A DNA stretch of 64,000 nucleotides from Deuterostichococcus epilithicus (lineage: Eukaryota > Chlorophyta > Trebouxiophyceae > Prasiolales > Stichococcaceae), in assembly GCA_033439295.1 (NCBI GenBank), contig JAVTLE010000018.1, forward strand, positions 248,001 through 312,000. The letters are read 5' to 3'. Position numbers and translations under genes: made by a program. The notes under the pieces are model-generated. The model ran no database searches and was not told where the DNA came from. It saw only the letters and a list, made by a program, of their open reading frames with translations. Within the stretch, counting starts at the first letter, position 1, and the number at the start of each line of letters is the position of its first letter. Below, in pieces: positions 1-11,784 of the stretch.

Positions 1-1651
1 GGCCTCAAGGCCGCCACACTTTGCAGGTGCTACTCGTGCCCCCATTCCCCTACGGAGGACGTTGTGCAACGCGGATATGTTCAGTGAGGCGCACGTCTGC
101 AATCCTGATTGCGCCAAAGGCTGCATGCCCTGCAAGCGGGCCTGAATCTGCTGAGACCTATGCCCTTGCCAATGGACACCCAGCAAGCGTTTGTAGGGAC
201 CTGGCGGGTGCTGCAAAACAGTCGCTGGGTGCTGAGAGTCCGGTCATTGCTTGCTCCGCAGGGCAGCAGGCTGTCTGCTGCGGATGGAGCCACAGCGACT
301 ACCTATGGTGGTTTCGAGTAAGGGATCTACTCCGCTTTGCATGTCTTGCATGTGCCATCCCAGGTCGAGGGCAGACACCCTTGCTTTGAGCGAGATGCAA
401 AGACGAACGAGTTATTGCTCTAGGTGAACGGTTCGCGGCTCGAGTCATTCTTGTATCTTACTTGCTCCACCTGCAAAAATTGTAGCTTTTTGCTGAAGTG
501 AAGAAAAAAGGGGGAGTAAAGCCAGTCGGGGGAGTGGTGTCCGAGTTCTGGATGTTCTGGTCCCCGAAAGTTTTTGGGAGGCGCGCTGTGCGTTGGCAGT
601 TTTGCAGTGAACGCCGCTTGCAGCCATGCCGACTGGTGCGTCGCGCTACGTGATTGGTGACCAGAACCTTCCTCCGACGGAATGGAGCCTGACTGTGGGC
701 GTCAGGTCGGGCAACGTTCAGACGGGATGGCTCGGCCGCGTGAAAGCCTAAGCGGAGTGGTGGCGCTGGAGATATATGCTGCAAAGCGGTGCGTACATGC
801 CCTCTGCCGTCTGGTGCCTGGCGCCGCAGGGTCGGGGCATGGATTATGAGCGATGTGTGGGAGCTGATCAGTCAGGGGGTCGAGAATTGCACGGTGCAGC
901 AGGTCAGGAAGCTGTTCCTGCAGCTCACCCCTGCGCAGGAGGACCGCCGGGCCCCCAAAAAACCTGCAGTGGTCGGGCGGCCTGCGGGACGCGCTGTTCG
1001 CGGCCCGGAACCTCCGGGCCGCTGAGCAGCCGCAGGCCGAGTTAGGGGCTCAGCAGCAGCGGCCGCTGCAGCCAGTGGCAGCCGCAGCAGCGAACATCTG
1101 GTCGGACGATGAGCTGGTTGACGCTGTGATGAGGACGGGGTTGAGGTTGACAGCTTGGACATGTTCCTTGACAGCCAGTGACTGTAAACATTCGACAGAC
1201 CACCTTCCCCCGACCCACTTCTGCCCCCTCATCGAATTTGAGTAGAGAATTTGAGTAGAGAATTTATTGTATACATTTGTATACTACATATGATTCATAT
1301 TTTCATATGGTTCATATGATTTCAAACGACAGTAGCGCCAATTGCTTCTGAGCGTAGAGAAATGTAGTTGCCCAGGCGCAGATTCTGCAGTTTGCCAGTC
1401 CAACTCATCATTGAGAAAAGGCACTGCAGGCTGGGTGAACGAATGATCCGTTCTGCTCACTGCAGACGATCCCCACAGGCCCGACCAACCAATGCCGCCA
1501 TGCACAACTGTAACGAACCCCTCCCCCTCGGCCCCTGCTGCGCTGGTCTCGCTGCAAGCTGCTTGGACGCCCTAGGGAGGCAATGGCCCTAAAGCTCTCA
1601 ACTCCAAACACTTCGGTCCAGCCCGCGCCCAGAGGGCAGCCGCGGACGCCG
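1..1651. other. Unresolved region, no supported gene
   Basis: I recognise no gene here. On the plus strand a short open stretch starts with ATG at 846 and runs to about 1025; its first residues are MSDVWELISQGVENC and it matches no family I know. A TGTAA poly(A)-like motif lies near 1182, so a 3' exon of an unknown plus-strand gene could end there. The stretch 1240-1330 is AT-rich with repeated tatac/catatg steps, in contrast to the GC-rich surroundings. The rest of 1-840 and 1330-1651 shows only short frames without recognisable domains. Confidence 0.4.
1212..1280 (+). repeat. Short repeat shared with 16308-16365
   Basis: The block reading cttc(t/c)gccccctcat, then gaatttg and AT-rich gtatacattt steps, occurs here and again at 16308-16365. 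In this copy a 14-bp unit (gaatttgagtagag) is repeated in tandem. A shared GC-rich stretch running into a variable AT-rich tail could be the 3' end of a dispersed element, but no coding part was identified. Confidence 0.5.
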
Positions 1652-4600
1652 TCAGCAGGCCGAGTGCAGCGGCATCATCTGCAGCCCGCCGTGCTGCTGC
1701 GCCACGGCCTTCGCGTCAAGGCTGCTGTACTCGCCGCCGCCGCCGCCGCCGCTGACGTCCTGCTCCGCGGCGCCGCCGCCCTTGCCATCTCCTACTTTCA
1801 AATCTGGCGCGGGGGCATCATCAAACGCCGCCGCGGGCCGCATCGTGGAGTCCGGCGAGATGACAGGCAGCATGATGAAGGCGAACACAGCGCCGCCGGC
1901 CATCACAGCGGCCAGCACCAGCACCGCGGCGGTGTAGTCGCCGGTGGAGTGCTTCAGGGCTCCCACTAGAAACGGCCCGGCCAGGCCTGCGCGTGCAAGG
2001 ACCATACCAGATGCAATGATCAAAGGATCGGGATTGCAACTGTGAGGGCAGCTGCCTACCAAGGCGAGTCCCGTGAGGCCTGCTGGTGCAAGGTTCTGAC
2101 ATCGTGCAGTCGTCTGACACAGGCAAGGATCGAGTCTGCGAGTCCAGGCGTGCATCCAGGCTGAAGCTTGACAGTGCCTCCCCGGGGGTCAAATCAAAGG
2201 GCTCGGCAGCCAGATCTGCCGCTGCGGCATCGGGGTCCTGGATGAAAGCCCGCGACAGCAGTGACCTCAGCTAGAAGCGCGCACCTCCGAGGAGCGCGCC
2301 AAAGGCGTTGATGACCGCCCAGCCAGACGCCGCCGCGGGCCCCGACAGGTAGCTGCTGGGGTAGGCGCTCAGGATCCCACCTGGCGCCCACGCCAGCACC
2401 GTGACCAGCAGCGCGGCAAAGGCCAGCCCCGCGTGGGACCCCATGAAGGCGGCCAGCGCCACCATCGCGGCAGCGGAAAGCACGAGTGGCACCACCACGT
2501 GCAACCGACGCTCGGCTGCGGGTCAAAGGAGGACCGCACTCAGATGTGAATCCAGTGCGAGGCGCGGGCATCTTTGCTTCTGCTTCCCAACAACAAGCGC
2601 AACTCGCGCCTGCATTCTCATGGAAGCGGCAGGCCTGAGGCTGCAGACGGCAGCCTGCGCAGGCGTCCATGCACCGCCGCGTTCATGACGGCACAAGCAC
2701 ACCAAACCTCCAGACGCACGAGACGGCGGCGGGGCTGCACGCCCTGTGCGGATGGAGCTCTTCCTTCCTCACCGCAGCGCTTGGAGTGCCAGGCATTGGC
2801 GACCGTGGAAAAGGCAGCGACCGCGAAAGGCGCCGCCGTCAGCAGCGCCACCAGGACCTCGCTGGGGCCCTCGCCGGCGCCGCCAAACTCGTCGAAGTCG
2901 TCGCTGCCGTGGGGCGGCGCCGGGGGCGCGCCGCCGTGGGGGTTGGCAGCCGCGTCGGCGCGCTGCTTTTGCAGCCCCAGGATGTGGTAGATGATGAGGG
3001 GCGTGAAGTACAGCAGCGCGTACCTGCGCCAGGTACACGGACAGGAACCCGCTCGGTGCGCATGCAGCATGCAGCAGCTTTCCGTAAACCTCCTCGGCGA
3101 CGTCATCAATGCACCGCTTGCTGCGGTCTGCGCAGATCAGGCCAGGGAAACTGGCAGCCGAACATCCTGAAGTTGGATGAAGTGAGCCACCGTCTCTGGT
3201 CACCAACCTGACCAGGCATGCTGTTTGCGCGGGAGCACACTCACTTGGTGGTGGAGATGCACACGTCCAGCGAGGCCAGCGCCCACGTCTTCCAGTGCAA
3301 AATGCCTTCCCACTCCACCTCTGCCAGGCTGCCGCCCATGGCCTGCCGGGGCAGGAAACACAGGCTGTCTCGTGCCTTGGGACCACCATCAAGATCATGA
3401 GCGGCAGCTCACGAAAGCAACTTGTGGAGGCCTGCATGTGCCCTCCACCACACCTCCCATTCCATCTCCGCCAGGCTGCCGCCCACGGCCTGCACAGGGC
3501 TGGCTTCGGGGCGGTCATTGGTACTGGGGCCGGCAGTTCGCCGCTGCCCTGGTGGCCGGCAGAAGTCCTTCCACAGAATAGTGACTCAAAAAAGCGTGTT
3601 GACAAACGCTTTCTGTAATATAGAATGATATCGTATCTGCTTCACCTTGTGCGCCTCATTGCGGCGGGCCAGCCAGGCGCGCTCCGGCGGCGCCAGGAAG
3701 TTGGCGGTCGCCGGCGCGTCCGCCAGGCTGCAGCGCAGCCACAGGCCGAAGGCTATGGTGGGCAGCCCCTCCGCCAGGAACAGCCACTGCCAGCCGTCCA
3801 GGCCCAGGAAGCCGTCCATCGCCAGCAGCGCTGCCGCCAGGGGCGCGCCCACCACCTGCGGGAAAGGGGTTGTGGAGTTACTTTCAGCCTCTAGGGCCCG
3901 GCTGCAGAGTCCAGTGCTCATGAAGCTGCCCATGGCGAGCAGCGCTGCCGCCACTGAGGCGCCCACCACCTGCTGGAGTTAAAAATCTCAGTTGGACTAC
4001 GGTCCCCTTGCGCCTCCAATCTGCCTTGCGACATGTAACTGGGGCACGCTGCCAGTGGCCGGGCAGTCACGGCAGAGAAGTAGGTTTGTGCATGCAAGTG
4101 GCGCACGACGCTGATTCGCAACAACACAGGATGTGCAGGCCAAGAGCAGCTGTCAGGAGGCCGCAGCAAGCGAAACACAGCACGCTGTGCACGCTATAGC
4201 TGCTCGCACCTGGGACACTACGCTGCCTGCCTGGCAGATCGCGTAGGCGACCGCTACCTGCACCACCAGGAATGTATACATGGAGACCAGCAGCGCAGTC
4301 AGATAGTGCGAGGCCTTTACGTGGTCAAAGGGAGATCACACAGTGCAGGCTTTCCTGCAGTATCTCCTCCGACCTGCAACAGGATGTGCGACGCATGCCC
4401 TGTCTCATCGCGCCTGCCACCCACCATGCAGACATAACCCTTCATGCACTGTCATGCTGATGCTGCACACCCTGTACAACCAGGTCTTGGGGCGTCCTGC
4501 AACCTGCAATCCTGCCACTACAGAACGCACCTCCGGCGTCGTGTAAAACTGCGTCAGCATGTACCACAGCCCGGGGAAGGTGCCGGCCTCTGCGAGGCCC

Positions 4601-7049
4601 AGCAGCAGGCGCAGCGCGTAGAAGCCGCCCGCGGAGGACAGCCCCGCAAAGCAGGTGGCCACGATGCCCCAGAAGGTGACGATGACGCCCAGCCATAGGG
4701 GGCCGCCCACGCGGACCAGCACCATGTTGCTCGGCACCTGGTGCGGTGGGACATAGCACACGTCGAGTTCCGCACCTTGTACCGGGAAAATGCACCGCCG
4801 CTGACTTTGAGGCAGAGGTCACTGCATGTGAACAACGGCCGCGGCCGGCTGCTGAGCGGCACTGCACACTAGGTGTAACCGAAACGGGTGCCCGGCCTGG
4901 TCACAAAACCGGCTGCGAAGCACAAAGCAGGGCTGCAGCACACATCCACTGCTGCCAGCACGGCGCCGCTGAGTGGGTGGGCGGAACGGAGGGTTGCACT
5001 GACTCGGGGGAGTCCCAGCAGTACGGTCATCGCCCAGGTGTAAAGAATTACCTGCGCCACGGCGTATGTGATGAAGAAGATGGAGGAGCCCTGTGCAAGG
5101 ACCACATCGAGGCTCACACGTGAAGCAGCATTGCAGATGCGCAGCCTCGAATGCTCAATCAAAGCCGCAGGAGCACATTGCGGCGCCGGGGCAGGCAGGC
5201 CGCAAGGCAGTCTGGCTGCTTCATGACGAGGTATGACCAGACCCAGGCAGGATTTGCTGCTGGCGCACCAGGCCATACACATACTCCGAGAAGCCGAGGT
5301 CCCGGTTGAGCTGCAGAGCCGCAAAGGCCAGGTTCGTCCGGTCCTGCAGCAGCCAGGGCAGAGGCACTCGCGTCACTCTACCAGCTGCCACGATGGCTTT
5401 TGGACATTGCTGCATGCCAGCAGATGCTTCACCCGATGCCGGCGTTGCGTGTGGATTGCATGCCCCAATATGCTGCTGCACAGCAGGCACATAGCCGGCG
5501 CCTGGTGCTTGGCCTAGCCATATGCGCACACAGGTTGGGGTACGTGTACGTGCAACAGGGAAGGAGGATGGGTGAAAGCCAGCAACAGGGGCGGATGCGG
5601 AACCCACCAGGTAGCACAGCATGGTGAGCATGAGGAAGCGCGTCAGCAAATGCCGATTGACCTTGCGCAGCACTTCGGCCTCATCCACCTTGTGCACATC
5701 TGCACCAGATTCACAGGAGATGCCATGTCTGCACGCATACCTAAGCGACTGCACCACAGTCAGAGTCGTTCTCCAGCACACAATAGCCCCAGGCATTTGC
5801 CCTGCCGGCCTGCAAGCGCATGTGCTCGCAGGACGCAGGCAGCTGCACGCGTCGCAGCCTGTGGCGGACGTCGAGATTATGCACCAGCGGCGGCGCGCAC
5901 CTGGGAAGGAGGACTCGTCGAAGGTGCGGGACAGGCTGACGTCCTGCCGCTCACGACACTGCAGCAGCGCCAGAATGGTCTCCGGCAGCATGCGCCGGGC
6001 ATTTAGCGGCAGCGCCGCCAGGCCCGCCAACATAAGCTGCGAGGGCCAGGAACACATATCATGTGCGGGCCTACTCTGGCGCTGCTGGCCAAGGGGCGCC
6101 TTTGCCCTCGAGGCCACAGCGTCCTGGCAGAATTGGGACTGGTGCACGATGCCTCGCGCAGCAACAGCAGCCTTTGCGTGTGGCCAATGGCCCGGCTCGA
6201 GCGGCATCCGAAGCATGGCAGCACTCTTTGACACATGCAGATGGGCAGCGCGGGGAAGCACCGGCTCCTCCAGTGACCGGTGGCCCGCTACAGGCCGGTG
6301 AACTGGGTTGACATACAAAGAGCCAAACCAGCGGCACCAACCTGGTGACGGCGGGAGCTGGGCGTCTCCATCGGCGGCTGGCCCGCCAGGGGGTGGCGGG
6401 TTGCGCCCTCGATCTGCCAGTAGGGGTTCGCAGTGATGTGCGCGCCGCCGGGCGCCCGGCCCGCCATTGGGCTGTCCAGGGACACCGAGTTGATGTCGCT
6501 GTCTGACGCCGAGCCGGCGCCGCCGCCGTCGCGGCGGAAGCCGCCGACCGGCGTTTTGCCGGCCTTTGGCTCGTCAGTTTCGCTGCCAGCGGCTGCCGAG
6601 TCCGCGTGGCGTGGCAGCAGCGCTTGTGCTTCGTTGTCATCCGGATCGGCACAGGAGGCGTCTGGGTCCGCCGGCTCGGCTGCCGCAGCGGCGCCGGGCG
6701 CTGCTGCTGCAGCTGCCTGCCGTGGCTCTGCGACTGACGCAGCGCCTGCTGCTGCTGAGCCGCTTGCTGCTGCCTGCTGAGGCGATGCGGCGCCCTCTGC
6801 GCGTGCTGGCCTCGCAGCCGAGGCTCCCCCGGCGTGTGCACTGCCGGCAGCATGGTCCGCCTCTGCAGCTGCGGCGCCTGCGCTGTCAGCAGCCGCAGGC
6901 CCCTGCTGATGGCCCGTCCGTGAGCCGTCGTCATCTTCGGCGTCACTGTGCAGCTGGGCGTCCGACAGCGGCTCCGAGTGGGGCAGCAGAGAGGCTGCCG
7001 CACTGTCCCTCCTGCCGCGATCCGCGTCATGCGCCGCCACAGGCTCCAT
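1652..7049 (-). CDS. Major facilitator superfamily transporter, anion:cation symporter (ACS) type
   Basis: Integral membrane transporter predicted to move a small organic anion; the substrate cannot be told. Twelve exons join in phase: 7049-6342, 6036-5901, 5699-5608, 5343-5269, 5090-5052, 4737-4531, 4257-4210, 3855-3646, 3342-3245, 3023-2773, 2515-2285, 1986-1652 (809 codons plus stop). ACS hallmarks are DRTNLAFAALQLN after the first membrane segment, GSSIFFITYAVAQV, GLAEAGTFPGLWYMLTQFY, VVGAPLAAALLAMDG and, near the end, ALLGGLAGPFLVG. The final exon ends in a soluble tail with a Gly run. The first exon adds about 235 residues of Ala/Ser/Asp-rich low-complexity sequence before the membrane domain, which is unusual for the family. 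The start is the first ATG in the frame (MEPVAAHDADRG); the frame is open upstream but without ATG. Introns before exons 8 and 9 contain partial copies of those exons' starts. Confidence 0.9.
3450..3489 (-). repeat. Copy of the start of MFS exon 9 inside the preceding intron
   Basis: This minus-strand stretch repeats the acceptor and the first ~36 nt of exon 9 (which begins at 3342), shifted by 147 bp. The copy reads AVGGSLAEMEWE where the exon reads AMGGSLAEVEWE, and is followed by a possible GT donor. Read through without splicing, it meets a stop before the true exon. Confidence 0.85.
3915..3969 (-). repeat. Copy of the start of MFS exon 8 inside the preceding intron
   Basis: The sequence repeats the acceptor and the first 45-55 nt of exon 8 (which begins at 3855), shifted by 114 bp, exactly 38 codons. 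The copy encodes VVGASVAAALLAMGSF against VVGAPLAAALLAMDGF in the exon. The reading frame stays open from the copy into the true exon, so use of the acceptor before 3969 would insert 38 residues in frame. Confidence 0.88.
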
Positions 7050-7968
7050 CAGAGTGTAGCTGACGCAGCAGCTGGGCTTCGCCGTCGATCCGGGGGTTCT
7101 GGGCGAGACGGCTCCCACCAGCCTACATGGCGCGGTCGCAGCCGATCACCTGTTGCACGGCCAAGCGCAACTGTCGCTCCCAAGGCACCAAACATGCAGC
7201 GACGCAGGGCTCCAGAGCCTCTTGACCGCCAGCGATCAGCGTGTGAGTCAGTCACTTCCTCAGGGGTGCTGGATTGGCGCAGCTCCAGGGCTGTGGTTGT
7301 GCAAGGCACGTTGAAGGTTTGCGTGCAGCGTTGCAGCCCACGCTGTGATGCGTGTTAGATCATCCAGGCTGTTGCTTACCTCGCAGTCAGTGTAAAGGAA
7401 CCATGTCTCGCTGCAGCTGCACACCACAGTGTGTTTCGCCCGAGCGAGCTGTACCCGGTCCAGATGCACCCGCCTCGCGAGCCAACTGATGTGTCGATTT
7501 GCGGGAATTCGGCCTGTTAGATTTCTGTGGACGGGGACGAGAACCGCTTCTGCAGGCTTAGATGCACATGGCAGGGCTGCAGCGCATGTGATGATGTGAT
7601 CTTTTTGCACCCGCTCGTGTCTGACACAGCTGTCTCCGAGGACTCGAGGACACTAGAATGGTGAGAACAGTGTCGTTGTTCAGGCTGTACGAGGACATGT
7701 TCGCCTATATCTCAGCAACTCCTGAAGCCAGCAACTAGAGGCATGAGCGCAATCGTGACCAGATGCAAACAGCCATGCAAGCCGCTGTGCTCGCGACTGC
7801 TTATGCGGCCAGCTGCGGCCACACGTCACATCAACACATGTCCAGCTGATGCCCAGCCTGCGCTTGCCAGCCCATTCTCGATGCAGGCAGACCGCCGCAG
7901 CGCCCCACACCCCGTTCAGGTGATGGCTCGCACACCAGCTTTCCCGTCTGCGGCGCGCTGCAGCTTCA
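7050..7968. other. Intergenic region between cpSRP43 and the MFS gene
   Basis: Both flanking genes are on the minus strand, so this stretch holds the cpSRP43 3' untranslated region and the MFS promoter and 5' untranslated region. I see no further gene, repeat or clear core-promoter motif. Confidence 0.5.
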
Positions 7969-10900
7969 TTAGGCCGCGTGCTCGACCTCTGCCTCCGCCG
8001 CCGACGCCTCTGCCCGCTGCTTCGGCTTCTGCTGCCTTGGCCGCTGCTTCTGGCCCTGCTGCCGCCGCTTGCGGCTGGCGGCTTTCCCGGACCGCGCCAG
8101 CACCTCTGGCGGCTGGTCCTTCTCCCATGCGGCCACCACACCCGCCGCAATGTTCTCCTCGTCCTCCCAGCTGTCCGGGTACCGCTCCGAGTCGGCCCAC
8201 CTGCGGTGCAGGAACATTCCTGGTCCGTAATCCAGCACGCACCATTGCCGTGTGACTCTGGATTGAACAAAGCGGTTGTTCAGGAAGTCGGTGGGGGAGC
8301 CGTCTTGCGTCAGTGCTTTCCAATGACAGCTCGGTCTCGAGCTCTGCCTGGCGAGGTGCTGTTATCGGTTGCGCTGCACCAGGCGCAGGAATGGCGCAGG
8401 CTGCTTCTCAGGGCTCTGAACCGTCCTCAGGGGCGCCGCACCCGGTCACTCCTTCACTCACTGACACACAGCAACCCCCAAGCGGCACCGCACCCGACGA
8501 GGTGCTGGCGCTGGTTGCCGCACCGCGCCATGCACAGGATGGTGCCGCCTCAGCTCGCCCCCAACCCAAGCTCTTGAACCACTCCCACTCGGGGTCCGGC
8601 ATCAGGCCGCCGCACCTGACGAGGTACTGGCGCTGGTCGCCGCGCTGCACCATGCGCAGGATGGAGGCCGCCTGCGCATACTCCAGGCCCGCCTCAAAGT
8701 CGGCGCGCACGTCCTCCGCCACATACACCTCGTTCACCTGTGCATGCCATCGGAGGGTGTGCGTGTTATGTGGGTCGTGCCGTTGCCAACGTCTTGGCAT
8801 CACTGTTTCCGACGTCAGTCGCCACGGCTTCGGCCGCGTCCCAGCCTCTGGCTTCGGAAGGAGCTTTCGGGCGCCGGCTGACTCGCAGCAGCTTTGAGGG
8901 CGCCCGGCAGCGGGGCCTGCGGCGGAGGAGCCTGCTGGGTCAGGGGTGGTGAGCGACGGTGCGAGCAGCCGCCGCGCAGCCCCTCCAGCACCTGCCGTTC
9001 AGCAGGGCAACGAGATGATAGCAAGGGTGCCGCTTGAGCAGCAAGAGCAGCGTTCCACACCCAGGAGAGTCGGTCAAGCCGCCGCGGCCGGTAGCATTCG
9101 CCAGGCTGAGATCTGCAGCAGCACAGATCTAGCAACGACCCACACCCTGGAGTCGGGCGACTCGTCAGGCGTCCGCACCGGCACTCGGGCACACGCCTCT
9201 GCGGAACGCGACAACGACGAGAGGCGCACCCAGGAGTCGGGGGAGTCGTCCGGCCACTGCACCAGGTAGTCCTTCGTGCCGTCCTCGTTCTTGCGCGAGT
9301 CCAGCAGCTGCAGCGGCTCCAACTCGTCGTACAGGGTGCCTGCGCCCGGCAGCAGGGTCGTGACCGTGTGCAGATGACGACTGTTTGGCGCCGCTTCCGT
9401 GTCGACTGTGTGGCCTGCGTGAGTCTAGCGGCTGCAGCGGCTCCGGCTCGTTGTACAGGGTTCCTTCCGACGGGTCGGGGTTACAAGGTTGCGCGGTTAA
9501 CGCAGTATGTGGACGTAGTGGTTGCTCTGAGTCATGAATGGTAGTCTATGAACGAGACATGCCAGCGCCGGCTGGGTGCCTTGAGGGCAGCACGGACTGT
9601 CCCTTCCATTACACAAAGTGCTCCTGGCACAGGCTCGGGACGTGCAGGGAGGCTGCCGCCTTTGCCCCGGGACTGCGGCTGGCCATTACCGACCAGAGGC
9701 GGCCAATAACGGCCAGCCAACCGCAAGGGCAGCGACCAAGCTGTGCTGCCTGTGTTCCTTGTCCAGCCAGAACACGCTCGGACTGCCCTCAGGGGGGGTG
9801 CAGCTCCCACCTGTCAGGATTTCGGAGCAGCTGTCCAGCGCGAAGCGGCGCTGCGCCGCGGCAGGGTCGGCAGGGATCTGGCCCTTGAGCCCGTCCACCA
9901 GCTCCAGCACCGAGCGCGACTGCAAGTCCCGCACCTGGGGGGTGTCAGGCAGTGACGTGGGTTAATGGCATGGTTCAACTCCTGGTTTGAGGGTGGACCC
10001 CTCGAATTTGCTGCCCCCGCAGTTCAGGTCAGGGCTGCCATATGCGTCCACGCCAGCTGCACAGCCTTCCATCTATCGACGGACTTCTAGATGACAGCAG
10101 CCTGGAGGATGCAAGGAGCGAGGTCGTTTTGGTTGCACCCGGGTCGACGCTGTAGTCTCACAGGCAGAAACATGCGAGGTGCCGTACCTCTGGGTCCGCG
10201 CCGTGGTGCAGCAGCAGCTCCACCACCGGCACATGCAGGTAGCCCGCCGCCATGTGCAGCGGCGTGTAGCCTGCAGGAAAGGCATTTGCAAGATTTGACA
10301 GTCAGCAGAACGTGTTCGCCAGTTGCACAATGGCGTTTGGCTTGCAACAGGTCGAGACTGCAAGACTTTGGTGGTGCAATAAGACCGTGCGGCAGGGTTG
10401 TCGCAAACGGCAGGCGGCTTTGCGGCTGCTGCAGAGGGCTTGGCTCAGCTGCAGCAGTCATCTGGTGCATGCACCACGCTCGAGCTGCATGGCGGCAGAG
10501 CGCTGCGCTCTCGGCATTCTCACCGTCCTTGTCTCGGAGGTCGACCTCCGCGCCAGCCTCGCACAGGATGCGGGTGATCCGCACGTTGCCAGTCGCCGCA
10601 GCAAAGTGCAGCGCGCTGAGCGGCAACACCAGGCGCATTACTGACCAGTAGAGAAGGTCAAGACAAAACACCAGTCGAGCACGATGTTGCTGTCACGAGA
10701 GATATCAGAGGGTGTGCTGCGCCAAACAGCCATTGGACATCTGCCGGCGCTGTTGCAGGGGCTCACCTGCGGCGGTTTTCATCGACACTCTGCGACAGAA
10801 CACGCTTGCCGCCGCCAAGCATCAATCGGATGGCCTCCTCGTCGCCCTGCAGCAAGGTTTGCGCTGCTGACCACCGGCCACGTGTCATGGACCCAGCAGA

Positions 10901-11784
10901 TCTGCTGCACTGGTTTCGTGAGATCACAGGCGTGTTGCTGGCATCAACCCACTCGTTTACAATGCAGCACTCGCATGTCATCTGCATCCAGCCGCACCTC
11001 CCGACTGGCCGTCCACCACCTGTCCTCGTAGTCTCTCAACAAGTTTTCCGCAATGTTCTCCACCGGCTCCCTGCCACGCAGCCGATGCGAAGACTCAGCG
11101 CCGCAGTGCGGGATGCACGCTGTACAGCAGGTCAAGCTTGCAAGCAAGCTTCCAAGCGATATGAAGAGCTCCTTTCCGGGGGTGTCGCTCACCACGTGTC
11201 ATGCGCACCGCCCTGCGCAGGTCACACCACCCACCGTCAGTCTTAGGTAGGCTAATCCTGCTGCTTTCGTGTGTCAAGTGGTAGACTGCCAGGACAAGGG
11301 TCGCTGGCAGGCTATCTGGGGCTACATGTGGCAGACTTGATCACCCGTTCACCTTCCAGTGCACCAGATACTCCACGAGTGGCTGTCCCACGTCATCAAC
11401 GTTAACGCGCACACCCTGCAGTTCCTCGACATCCGCAACGGCACCCAACGTCAGCGCTTCCGCGACATCGTCTGCTGGCGACTCCGCGGCGGCTGTCGCC
11501 CCGGCCTCGGAGCTGCCGTCGGCCGCAGCCGGCTGCGCAGCTGCTTCAGCGCCGGACTGCGCGGCCGCACTGACCTGTCGCGGCGCCGCCGATGCAACGG
11601 CATCATGCCGGCAGGGCCACCGCACCAAATGCGGTGGGGCTGCGCGGTGCCTCGCTACCTGCGGATGCCTCTGGTGCTGCGGCGGGGGCCGATATCTGCA
11701 CAGGTGCTCTGCTGCTGCAGCAGCCTGCGGCTGCGGCTGCGGCTGCTGCATGAGGCTGGTGGCCCTCCCAAAGCTGTGCATCAT
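7969..11784 (-). CDS. CAO: Chloroplast signal recognition particle 43 kDa subunit (cpSRP43)
   Basis: Stromal chaperone and targeting factor that binds the L18 motif of light-harvesting chlorophyll proteins and, with cpSRP54, delivers them to Alb3 in the thylakoid. Ten exons join in phase: 11784-11353, 11241-11228, 11070-10998, 10846-10767, 10615-10524, 10270-10188, 9934-9811, 9339-9230, 8737-8616, 8200-7969 (453 residues). Order of parts: a transit peptide (MMHSFGRATSLMQQ onward, Gln/Pro and Arg-rich), chromodomain 1 (VEYLVHWK, then TDGGWEPVENIA), ankyrin repeats (SALHFAAATGNVRITRIL; GYTPLHMAAGYLHVPVVELL), chromodomain 2 (DYLVQWPDDSPDSW) and chromodomain 3 (QYLVRWADSERYPDSWEDEE), followed by a Lys/Arg/Gln-rich tail. 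The domain order matches plant cpSRP43. Exon 2 is a 14-nt microexon completing chromodomain 1. The gene is divergent from SPF45. Introns 7-9 carry partial exon-edge copies. Confidence 0.95.
8490..8556 (-). repeat. Copy of the 3' end of cpSRP43 exon 9 in the following intron
   Basis: The end of exon 9 and its donor (exon end 8616) are repeated 122 bp downstream on the minus strand: the exon reads cagtacctcgtcag then gtgcgg, and the copy cagcacctcgtcgg then gtgcgg. Similarity extends about 60 nt into the exon. Confidence 0.85.
9059..9170 (-). repeat. Two further copies of the 3' end of cpSRP43 exon 8
   Basis: The exon 8 end that encodes DSPDSW, with its donor (exon end 9230), recurs twice in the next intron at spacings of about 84 and 85 bp: gactcccccgactcctgg in the exon, and related gagtcgcccgactccagg and gactctcctgg in the copies, each followed by gtg. 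Similarity decays with distance from the exon edge. Confidence 0.7.
9424..9463 (-). repeat. Copy of the 5' start of cpSRP43 exon 8
   Basis: The exon start encoding TLYDELEPLQLLD (exon 8 begins at 9339) is repeated 124 bp upstream on the minus strand as a version that would read TLYNEPEPLQPL. It lies in the preceding intron. Confidence 0.75.

Noticed and set aside
6071-7030. 319-residue minus-strand frame
   Set aside because: Shifted frame of the low-complexity first exon of the MFS gene; the chosen frame splices in phase to the membrane domain and this one does not.
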